From Ignavibacteria bacterium (lineage in GTDB: Bacteria > Bacteroidota > Ignavibacteria > Ignavibacteriales > Ignavibacteriaceae), in assembly GCA_030648225.1 (NCBI GenBank), contig JAUSIA010000283.1, forward strand, positions 1-10,379: a stretch of 10,379 bases of DNA, read 5' to 3'. The notes under the pieces were generated by a model that saw only the letters and a list, made by a program, of their open reading frames with translations, was not told the DNA's origin and searched no databases. The translations under genes were made by a program, and so were the position numbers. Below, one piece after another: positions 1 to 5,473 of the stretch; positions within the stretch are counted from its first letter, which is position 1; each line of letters opens with the position of its first letter.

Positions 1-30
1 TCCCATTATTAAAATATTTTTCTTCAACAT
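1..30 (-). CDS. 5' end of a leftward gene, possibly NAD(P)-binding Rossmann protein (partial)
   Basis: Read on the minus strand, an ATG at 30 opens a frame giving MLKKNILIMG before the window edge. It is preceded by a textbook Shine-Dalgarno AAGGAG (minus strand, bases 43-38) at 7-nt spacing, the strongest ribosome binding site in the window, which decides the start. A short basic stretch followed by a hydrophobic beta strand ending in M-G is how NAD-dependent epimerase/dehydratase proteins often begin (K-K-I-L-I-M-G-G-T), so a Rossmann fold is a reasonable guess. Ten residues cannot prove it. The gene would be divergent from the DUF3109-rpoN operon. Confidence concerns mainly the existence of the gene, less its function. 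Confidence 0.45.
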   Translation of the reverse strand, partial: MLKKNILIMG

Positions 31-334
31 TAAAAATCTCCTTGTGTAAATACTATTTAAAAATTCAGGAATGCAATTTTGTGATGGTTAAGCTAAGTTC
101 CCACTAACAGATAAGCTATAAGAAACATGATATTGAATAAATTCTGAAAAAATCGTATTTAATTTAATAAATGCTTAGCCTAAAAGGTAATAGAAACCGG
201 CAATAATTGGCTTTTAGCGTTTCATTTTTACTTTGCTGTTTATTAAAAAGAGGGCATCAGAAAAGCCCTGAAATTAAAGGGGAGTTTTGAGTTTTGCCTA
301 ACAAATTGCTATTTTCGTAACAAAAATTATTCCA
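31..334. other. Divergent intergenic region upstream of the DUF3109-rpoN operon
   Basis: This is a very AT-rich gap of about 300 bases between the left-edge gene and the DUF3109 gene. I see no convincing coding frame or RNA gene. A small hairpin (AGGGC 251-255 with GCCCT 265-269) lies in the probable leader of the rightward operon; its only T-run is on the minus-strand side, so it is not a rightward terminator. A weak Bacteroidota-style promoter candidate is listed separately. Both divergent genes must take their promoters from here. Confidence 0.6.
207..235 (+). promoter_or_regulatory. Weak candidate promoter for the DUF3109-rpoN operon
   Basis: TTG at 207-209 is followed after 18 bases by TTACTTTG at 228-235, one mismatch from the TAnnTTTG -7 element of Bacteroidota-type primary sigma promoters, with near-normal spacing to the TTG at about -33. 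Transcription would begin near 242, leaving a leader of roughly 90 bases that includes the small hairpin at 251-269. In DNA this AT-rich, near-matches arise by chance, so this is only a candidate. Confidence 0.25.
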
Positions 335-919
335 ATGAATGTTAATAAAATACTTCAAATTGATAATATTTTAGTTGGCAAGGAAATTGCAAAAATTAAA
401 TTTGCCTGCGATCTTAAAAAGTGTAAAGGTGCCTGTTGTACACTCGATAGTGAATATGGCGCGTCTCTTATGCATGAGGAACTGGAACTGATTGAAAATG
501 TTCTGGATAGAGTTAAAGAGTATTTACCCGAAAAGCACAGATCAGAAATTGAAATTAAAGGTTTTTACGAAAGAAAAGATAATGAGTTAATGACAAGGAG
601 CTTTAATAATAAAGCTTGTGTTTTTGTTTATTATGAAAATGATGTTGCTAAATGTGGAATTGAAAAAGCTTTTTTGGATGGCAAAACAGATTTCAGGAAA
701 CCGATCTCCTGTCACCTGTTCCCTCTAAGAATTTCTGAATTTGGTGGTGATGTTTTGAGATTTGAAAAATTTAATGAATGTTCACCGGCTCTGGAAAAAG
801 GGGAAGAAGAAGAAATAAATTTTATTGACTTTTTGAAAGAATCATTAATAAGAAAATATGGAAATAACTGGTACTTAAAACTTAAAGAAATTACGGATAA
901 AGAAAATGTTAACACTTAG
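335..919 (+). CDS. DUF3109 family cysteine-cluster protein
   Basis: A 194-residue soluble protein matching the DUF3109 family common in Bacteroidota-like bacteria. Eight cysteines stand out: C25, C30, C34 and C35 in the signature C-D-L-x-K-C-K-G-A-C-C, then C95, C107, C126 (within K-P-I-S-C-H-L-F-P) and C149. This spacing resembles the YkgJ-type putative zinc or iron-sulfur cluster proteins, so metal binding is likely, but the biochemical role of the family is not established. There is no signal peptide or membrane segment. The ATG at 335 has no Shine-Dalgarno; the protein starts normally for the family just before the Q-I-D-N strand. Its last 14 bases overlap the start of rpoN, which implies co-transcription and translational coupling. 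Being first in the rpoN operon, it is co-expressed with sigma-54, though a functional link is only inferred. Confidence 0.85.
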   Translation: MNVNKILQIDNILVGKEIAKIKFACDLKKCKGACCTLDSEYGASLMHEELELIENVLDRVKEYLPEKHRSEIEIKGFYERKDNELMTRSFNNKACVFVYYENDVAKCGIEKAFLDGKTDFRKPISCHLFPLRISEFGGDVLRFEKFNECSPALEKGEEEEINFIDFLKESLIRKYGNNWYLKLKEITDKENVNT

Positions 920-2351
920 TCAAAGACTTTCGCAGCAGCAGAAGTTATCTCCGCAGCAGATACAATATCAAAAGCTTCTTCAGTTAAATACACTCGCCCT
1001 GGAACAAAGAATAAAAACAGAACTTGAAATTAACCCTATACTCGAGGAAGTTGCTGAAGAGGAACTTACCCAGGACGAAAAGAAAGATGATGAAGAAGTT
1101 GAGGAATTTGAAGACTACGATAAGGAAGAATTTGATCTTGAAGATTTTATGAACGATACGAACTTTGATGGAGGAGACAAAGTTAACAGAAGTTCCGACG
1201 ATGAAACTTATCATCCGGTTGCTCCTGCACGGGAAAGCATAAGTGAACACCTTATTAAGCAATTAACTACACTCGACCTGAGTGAAAATCTGTTTTCTCT
1301 TGGAGAAGAAATAATCGGCAATCTTGATGATGATGGATATCTTAAACGGAGTTTAAAAGATATTGTTGATGAATTGAGTATGTTCTCTCATATTGATGTT
1401 TCATTGAATGATGCTGAAAGCCTGTTAAAGAAAATCCAGATTTTCGATCCTATAGGCATTGCATCAAGAAACCTCCAGGAATGTTTGTTGGTTCAGCTAA
1501 ATAATTCTAAGTTTGATCCTTACTACAAATATCTTGCTCAGCAATTGCTTGAAAACAACTTTGATGATTTTACAAAGAGACGTTTTGATGCAATAAAACA
1601 GAAGATGAATCTAACCGACGAGACATTAAAAGCCATGGTTGATCTTATTCAGAAGCTTAACCCAAAACCGGGGGAAGGTAATATTGAATCCGACCAATTA
1701 AACCAGATAACCCCTGACTTTATAATTGAAAAAGATGATGATAATTTTGTTATAACTCTTAATGACAGAAGCATGCCTTCTGTTACTTTGAGCAAAACTT
1801 ACTTAGAAATGTTCAATACAAACCGGAAGAATAAAAAGAATCCGAGGGAGAAAGAGACATATAAATTTTTACGGGAAAAGTTTGAATCTGCAAAATGGTT
1901 TATAGCCTGTATTCAGCAAAGAAGAGCAACTTTGATGAAGATTATGCAGGCAATTCTTGAAAGGCAATACCAGTTCTTTGAAAATGGCCCTAAATCCTTA
2001 AAGCCAATGATCTATAAAGATATTGCTGAAGAGATAATGATGGATATTTCTACCATAAGCCGTGTTGTAAACGGAAAATATGTTCAGAGTCCGATGGGAA
2101 TCCACGAATTAAAATATTTCTTTAGTGAAGGATTACAAACTGATTCCGGGGAGGAAGTTTCCAATAAACATATCAAAGAAAGATTAAAAGAATTAATAGA
2201 ACAGGAAAGTAAAAAATCACCTCACAGCGATGATAAACTTGCTGAGCTTCTTAATGCTGAAGGAATTCATATTGCAAGGAGAACTGTTGCAAAATACAGG
2301 GAGCAATTAAGACTGCCTGTTGCCAGGTTAAGAAGACAGGTATATGATTGA
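906..2351 (+). CDS. rpoN: RNA polymerase sigma-54 factor RpoN
   Basis: A complete 481-residue sigma-54. Region I (about 1-48) is the glutamine/leucine-rich activator-interacting segment starting L-S-Q-R-L-S-Q-Q-Q-K-L-S-P-Q-Q. Region II (about 50-105) is strongly acidic and variable, as is normal. The core-binding domain spans about 110-300, including D-P-x-G-I-A-S-R-N-L-Q-E-C at 181-193. A helix-turn-helix lies near 370-407 (D-I-A-E-E-I through S-T-I-S-R-V-V-N-G-K-Y), followed by the invariant RpoN box ARRTVAKYRE at 457-466, which reads the -24 element. Length and domain order are normal, with no missing motif. The protein directs polymerase to -24/-12 promoters and cannot open them without an AAA+ activator; such an activator is encoded about 3 kb downstream. 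The start overlaps the DUF3109 gene by 14 bases and the end overlaps the next gene by 8, so three genes are probably translated in a coupled way. Confidence 0.98.
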   Translation: MLTLSQRLSQQQKLSPQQIQYQKLLQLNTLALEQRIKTELEINPILEEVAEEELTQDEKKDDEEVEEFEDYDKEEFDLEDFMNDTNFDGGDKVNRSSDDETYHPVAPARESISEHLIKQLTTLDLSENLFSLGEEIIGNLDDDGYLKRSLKDIVDELSMFSHIDVSLNDAESLLKKIQIFDPIGIASRNLQECLLVQLNNSKFDPYYKYLAQQLLENNFDDFTKRRFDAIKQKMNLTDETLKAMVDLIQKLNPKPGEGNIESDQLNQITPDFIIEKDDDNFVITLNDRSMPSVTLSKTYLEMFNTNRKNKKNPREKETYKFLREKFESAKWFIACIQQRRATLMKIMQAILERQYQFFENGPKSLKPMIYKDIAEEIMMDISTISRVVNGKYVQSPMGIHELKYFFSEGLQTDSGEEVSNKHIKERLKELIEQESKKSPHSDDKLAELLNAEGIHIARRTVAKYREQLRLPVARLRRQVYD

Positions 2352-2985
2352 TTATGCGATTGATGTATTAATCATTATCCTTGGTTTTACTTTATTCGCT
2401 ATCTCACACTCAGTGCTTGCTTCATTCAAAATCAAAAAAATAATTGCTAAGCGGGTAGGAAATTATATGGCTTTCTACCGGCTTACTTATAATATCATTT
2501 CGGTTATTATAGTTATTCTACTCATTTTGTATTTGCCAAAACCCGATGTAATTATTTATGATTTAGCTTATCCGTACGATATTATTATTTTAGTTCCACA
2601 ATTTTTAAGTTTGGCAGGATTTATATGGTCGTTGATATATATCGGCACAAAAGAATTCCTCGGAATAGAACAAGTAAAACGCTGGTTTAATAATCAGTAT
2701 GATGCGAATCAGCTTGATGAAAAAATGACACTTACATTTGAAGGTCCGTATAAATATATAAGACATCCCATTTTCCTTTTCGGAGGATTATTCCTTCTTT
2801 TAAGACCTGTTATGGGATTCTTCTATTTAACTTGTCTTATATGTATTATATTTTACATTTATATTGGTTCTTTTTATGAAGAGAAACGTCTTATTGAAAA
2901 GTTCGGCGAAAGATATATGAAATATAGAAAAGCCGTTCCGGGATTTTTTCCTGTAAGATTATTTAATCCTTACAAAGAAAATTAA
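2344..2985 (+). CDS. Integral-membrane methyltransferase-like protein (ICMT/NnrU/MddA type)
   Basis: A 213-residue membrane protein with hydrophobic helices near 4-22, 46-65, 80-100 and a pair at about 143-175. The C-terminal half has the hallmark of the isoprenylcysteine carboxyl methyltransferase/phospholipid methyltransferase superfamily: GPYKYIRHP at 134-142, the E179-E180 pair, and F-G-x-R-Y-x-x-Y-R-x-x-V at 187-198. These residues form the S-adenosylmethionine site in the superfamily. The N-terminal H-S-V-L-A-S-x-x-x-K segment (22-30) recalls NnrU and the methanethiol methyltransferase MddA, so a small thiol or lipid substrate is as likely as a prenylated protein. Substrate cannot be read from sequence. 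It overlaps the rpoN stop by 8 bases in another frame and is the last gene of that operon. There is no known reason for it to sit with rpoN. Confidence 0.8.
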   Translation: MIDYAIDVLIIILGFTLFAISHSVLASFKIKKIIAKRVGNYMAFYRLTYNIISVIIVILLILYLPKPDVIIYDLAYPYDIIILVPQFLSLAGFIWSLIYIGTKEFLGIEQVKRWFNNQYDANQLDEKMTLTFEGPYKYIRHPIFLFGGLFLLLRPVMGFFYLTCLICIIFYIYIGSFYEEKRLIEKFGERYMKYRKAVPGFFPVRLFNPYKEN

Positions 2986-3041
2986 AACTGGATTTTTCAT
3001 TAAAATATTATATTAAGAATATTATCAATTAATTAATTCAT

Positions 3042-3080
3042 CCCAGCCCCTCTTCTTAGTAAGGAGAGGGGAAAAATGGG
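3042..3080. repeat. GC-rich palindromic repeat upstream of hslV
   Basis: An 11-bp stem CCCCTCTTCTT (3047-3057) pairs with AAGGAGAGGGG (3061-3071), with one G-U wobble and a 3-base AGT loop. It is flanked by an outer CCCA/TGGG pair (3042-3045 and 3077-3080). It is far more GC-rich than its surroundings. It lies between the membrane methyltransferase gene and hslV, ending 26 bases before the hslV ATG. There is no T-run after it, so it is not a classical rho-independent terminator. It could still end the upstream message, or form a hairpin in the hslV leader. It looks like a dispersed REP-type element. Confidence 0.75.
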
Positions 3081-3106
3081 TGGGCAAAAATTTCAGAGGG
3101 CATTAA

Positions 3107-3649
3107 ATGGAAAATAAAATCAGGTCTACTACTATTTTAGGTGTAATTAATAAAGGAGAAGCAGCTCTGGGAGGAGATGGGCAGGTTTCCCTTGGTGATA
3201 CCGTGATGAAGCACAATGCAATGAAAATTAGAAAAATAGCCAACGGAAATGTTTTATGCGGATTTGCAGGTGCTACTGCTGATGCATTTACTTTAATGGA
3301 AAGATTTGAAGATAAGATTGAACAATACCGGGGAAATGTGAACCGTGCAGCAGTGGAACTTGCAAAAGATTGGAGAACCGATAAATATTTAAGAAAGCTG
3401 GAAGCAATGCTTGCAGTTATTTCGGAAGATAAAGCATTGATTGTTTCCGGGAACGGGGATGTTATTGAACCTGATGACCAGATAGTTGCAATAGGTTCGG
3501 GAGGAATGTATGCACTTGCTGCAGCAAAAATGCTGAAAAAATACAGCAACCTTTCTGCTGAGGATATAGTAAAAGAAGCATTGTTAACAGCATCTGAGAT
3601 ATGTATTTACACTAATGATAAAATCAATGTCGAAAAAATTAAAAAGTAA
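3107..3649 (+). CDS. hslV: ATP-dependent protease subunit HslV (ClpQ)
   Basis: A complete 180-residue threonine peptidase, the proteolytic ring of the HslUV (ClpYQ) proteasome-like complex in the cytoplasm. The reading begins [13 protein letters not shown], so a seven-residue propeptide is expected to be removed to expose T8 as the catalytic nucleophile. Counting from T8, D24 and K40 fall at mature positions 17 and 33, as expected for the active site. The family blocks [17 protein letters not shown] (22-38), the [12 protein letters not shown] segment, [11 protein letters not shown] and the G-S-G-G-x-Y-A-L-A-A-A segment are all present. The ATG at 3107 is preceded by GAGGG, a plausible weak ribosome site. 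hslU follows 7 bases after the stop, so the two subunits are co-transcribed. No frameshift or missing residue is seen. Confidence 0.97.
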   Translation: MENKIRSTTILGVINKGEAALGGDGQVSLGDTVMKHNAMKIRKIANGNVLCGFAGATADAFTLMERFEDKIEQYRGNVNRAAVELAKDWRTDKYLRKLEAMLAVISEDKALIVSGNGDVIEPDDQIVAIGSGGMYALAAAKMLKKYSNLSAEDIVKEALLTASEICIYTNDKINVEKIKK

Positions 3650-3656
3650 AAATATT

Positions 3657-5039
3657 ATGGAAGAAACCAGAAAAGAATTAACTCCATCTCAGATAGTTGA
3701 AGCACTCAATAAATATATAATTGGTCAGCATGAAGCTAAAAGAGCTGTTGCCATTGCTTTAAGAAACAGGTGGCGAAGACAATTAATTCAGGATAACCTG
3801 AGAGAAGAAATTTTACCAAACAATATTATACTGATTGGACCTACGGGAGTTGGAAAAACTGAAATTGCCCGCCGCCTTGCTAAACTTGCAAACGCACCAT
3901 TCATAAAAGTTGAAGCTTCAAAATTTACTGAAGTGGGATATGTAGGAAGAGATGTTGAATCTATGATTAGAGATTTGACAGATATCTCTGTTAATATGGT
4001 TAAATCGGAAAAGACGAGTGAAGTAAAAGCAAAAGCTGATGAGCTTGCCGAGGAAAAGATAATTGATATTCTTATTCCGCCGGTAAAGAAAAGCGTTGGT
4101 ATTACCCAGCCGCAAGAGCTTCAGAGTGATGGAAATAATGAGGAATATCAGAATAAGAAAACCAGGGAATGGATGAGAGCAAAACTGAAGAGCGGTGAAA
4201 TGGATGATAAGATGATTGAATTTGATGCAACCGCACAATCAGCATTTGGAATGCAGGTATTAGGTCCGTTCGGTATGGATGATATGGGTATTAATCTTCA
4301 GGAGATTATGGGTAATATGATGCCTAAGAAAAAGAAAAAAAGAAAAACTTCAATTGCAGATGCACGTAATTTAATTGCGCAGGAAGAAGCTCATAAGCTG
4401 ATTGATATGGAACAAGTTCAGAAAGAAGCTATACAGAGATTAGAAAATACGGGGATTGTTTTTATAGATGAGATTGACAAAGTTGCAAGCAGTGGAGGTA
4501 AGACGCAGGGACCGGATGTTTCGCGAGAAGGTGTACAGAGAGACCTTCTTCCTATTGTTGAAGGTTCTAATGTGAATACAAAATATGGTGTTGTTAGAAC
4601 AGACCATGTTCTTTTTATTGCTTCGGGTGCTTTCCATGTTGCAAAACCATCTGATCTCATTCCTGAACTCCAGGGACGTTTTCCTATAAGAGTTGAACTC
4701 AGAAGTTTAACAGAAGATGATTTTGTCCAGATTCTTACAACTCCTGAAAATGCTTTGCTGAAACAATACATTGCACTTCTGGAAACTGAAGGCGTTAAGC
4801 TTGAATTTACTAAAGATGCTATAAGGGAGATAGCAAAGATTGCAACTGAGGTTAATGAACAGGTGGAGAATATTGGTGCAAGAAGACTTCACACAATTCT
4901 TACAACTGTGCTTGATGAAATTCTTTTTGATGTTCCCGAGAAAATGCCTTCCGATAAAGTTATAATTGATGCAAAAATGGTTACTGATAAACTTGATTCG
5001 ATTGTTAAGAACAGGGATTTGAGCAAGTTTATTCTTTAA
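3657..5039 (+). CDS. hslU: ATP-dependent protease ATPase subunit HslU (ClpY)
   Basis: The AAA+ unfoldase that feeds substrates into HslV. I choose the ATG at 3657 (460 residues), because homologues begin a few residues before the L-T-P-x-x-I-V segment and this start lies 7 bases after hslV. In-frame ATGs at 3615 and 3627 would overlap hslV and add an atypical lysine-rich leader. Motifs in this numbering: Walker A GPTGVGKT 61-68; pore loop GYVG 94-97; the inserted I-domain about 110-235, ending in a lysine-rich stretch near 223-230; Walker B I-V-F-I-D-E-I-D 267-274; conserved arginine in L-Q-G-R-F (R341); sensor-2 G-A-R-R 407-410; C-terminal tail D-L-S-K-F-I-L that docks into HslV. Length and motif order are normal. 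No ribosome site is obvious; translation is probably coupled to hslV. Confidence 0.97.
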   Translation: MEETRKELTPSQIVEALNKYIIGQHEAKRAVAIALRNRWRRQLIQDNLREEILPNNIILIGPTGVGKTEIARRLAKLANAPFIKVEASKFTEVGYVGRDVESMIRDLTDISVNMVKSEKTSEVKAKADELAEEKIIDILIPPVKKSVGITQPQELQSDGNNEEYQNKKTREWMRAKLKSGEMDDKMIEFDATAQSAFGMQVLGPFGMDDMGINLQEIMGNMMPKKKKKRKTSIADARNLIAQEEAHKLIDMEQVQKEAIQRLENTGIVFIDEIDKVASSGGKTQGPDVSREGVQRDLLPIVEGSNVNTKYGVVRTDHVLFIASGAFHVAKPSDLIPELQGRFPIRVELRSLTEDDFVQILTTPENALLKQYIALLETEGVKLEFTKDAIREIAKIATEVNEQVENIGARRLHTILTTVLDEILFDVPEKMPSDKVIIDAKMVTDKLDSIVKNRDLSKFIL

Positions 5040-5047
5040 TATTTAAT

Positions 5048-5085
5048 TGTCATTCCGGATCTTTACTTCGTTTACCAGAATGACA
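5048..5085. repeat. Inverted repeat between convergent hslU and DUF5522 genes; possible bidirectional terminator
   Basis: TGTCATTC (5048-5055) is exactly inverted as GAATGACA (5078-5085). After one mismatch, GG pairs with CC inside, giving an 11-position stem and a 16-base loop. It begins 9 bases after the hslU stop and ends 12 bases before the stop of the leftward DUF5522 gene, so it fills the convergent junction. That placement suits termination of both messages, although T-runs are poor. Its TGTCATT/AATGACA ends match those of the element at 9504-9585, suggesting a dispersed repeat family. Confidence 0.7.
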
Positions 5086-5096
5086 GACATAAACTA

Positions 5097-5315
5097 TTAA
5101 TATGGGCAATGTCTGCATCCGCTGCCACAGCAGCTTTCTCTTTCTAAAAGAAATTTTGCCGTAAAAACTTTATAACCTGTTTCAGGATCAATGTAAGTGT
5201 CATCATTATTCTCAATGGCTCTTTTATGCAGAGCTATTATTTTTTCATAGTTGGATCTGCTTTTATTTAATCTTGAAATATTAAATAAGCTTGGTTTATC
5301 TTCGTTCTTATTCAT
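5097..5315 (-). CDS. DUF5522 family small cysteine protein
   Basis: A 72-residue protein whose C-terminal half matches the DUF5522 pattern: Y-I-D-P-E-T-G-Y-K-V-F-T-A, then L-x-x-R, ending in CCGSGCRHCPY (62-72). The four cysteines C62, C63, C67 and C70 with H69 suggest a small metal site, but the role of the family is unknown. In this protein the usual glycine before the double cysteine is replaced (E-R-E-S-C-C). The N-terminal half is charged, probably helical, and not conserved as far as I can tell. There is no signal peptide, so it should be cytoplasmic. It is convergent with hslU and divergent from the sigma-54 activator, and is probably a single-gene transcript from the promoter at 5357-5388. 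Short length is normal for the family. Confidence 0.85.
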   Translation of the reverse strand: MNKNEDKPSLFNISRLNKSRSNYEKIIALHKRAIENNDDTYIDPETGYKVFTAKFLLERESCCGSGCRHCPY

Positions 5316-5356
5316 TCTAAATTAACTTAATTAAAATATGGAATAATGAATTAGTG

Positions 5357-5388
5357 CAAATATAACCTTCAAGGTTAGAACGTCACAA
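5357..5388 (-). promoter_or_regulatory. Bacteroidota-type promoter for the DUF5522 gene
   Basis: On the minus strand, TATATTTG (bases 5364-5357) matches the TAnnTTTG -7 consensus in full. A TTG (5388-5386) lies 21 bases further upstream, in the usual range for the -33 element. Transcription would start about 5350, leaving a leader of roughly 35 bases before the ATG at 5315. The palindrome AACCTTCAAGGTT (5364-5376) occupies the spacer, so a bound protein there would block the promoter. Confidence 0.5.
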
Positions 5389-5411
5389 TCAATTTGTTAA
5401 CCTTGAAGGTT
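5364..5411. repeat. Paired palindromes AACCTT(C/G)AAGGTT in a divergent promoter region
   Basis: AACCTTCAAGGTT (5364-5376) and AACCTTGAAGGTT (5399-5411) are exact inverted copies, and each copy is itself a dyad (AACCTT/AAGGTT around one base). Their centres are 35 bases apart. One lies in the spacer of the leftward promoter and the other covers the -35 candidate of the rightward one. This fits a double operator. It also fits a dispersed hairpin repeat of the kind seen elsewhere in this window. Confidence 0.75.
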
Positions 5412-5432
5412 CGTATGTTAAATAAATATAAT
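5403..5432 (+). promoter_or_regulatory. Candidate promoter for the CHASE2 sigma-54 activator gene
   Basis: TTGAAG (5403-5408) and TATAAT (5427-5432) are separated by 18 bases, a good generic sigma-70 arrangement, about 40 bases before the ATG at 5474. I found no equally good TAnnTTTG element on this strand. Bacteroidota-type polymerases often do not use -35/-10 promoters of this kind, so support is moderate at best. Confidence 0.3.
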
Positions 5433-5473
5433 TTCTTTATTTTTAACTGAACAAAATCATAACTGATTACAGG

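Noticed and set aside
251..269. Hairpin AGGGC/GCCCT as a rho-independent terminator
   Set aside because: The stem is only 5 bp, and the T-run lies on the minus-strand side, where no leftward gene would need it.
295..310. Possible -24/-12 sigma-54 promoter before the DUF3109 gene (TGCC...TTGCT)
   Set aside because: The spacing to TTGC is right, but the essential GG of the -24 element is GC here and the rest of TGGCACG does not match.
3103..3549. Long open frame on the minus strand opposite hslV (148 codons)
   Set aside because: It is antisense to a fully conserved hslV and its translation has no recognisable motif; the opening comes from hslV codon use.
3615..3656. Earlier hslU starts at 3615 or 3627
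   Set aside because: They would overlap the hslV 3' end and add a lysine-rich leader absent from the family; the ATG at 3657 gives the expected N-terminus.
4418..4771. 117-codon open frame on the minus strand inside hslU
   Set aside because: It lies within the conserved AAA+ core of hslU, has no promoter or ribosome site, and resembles no family.
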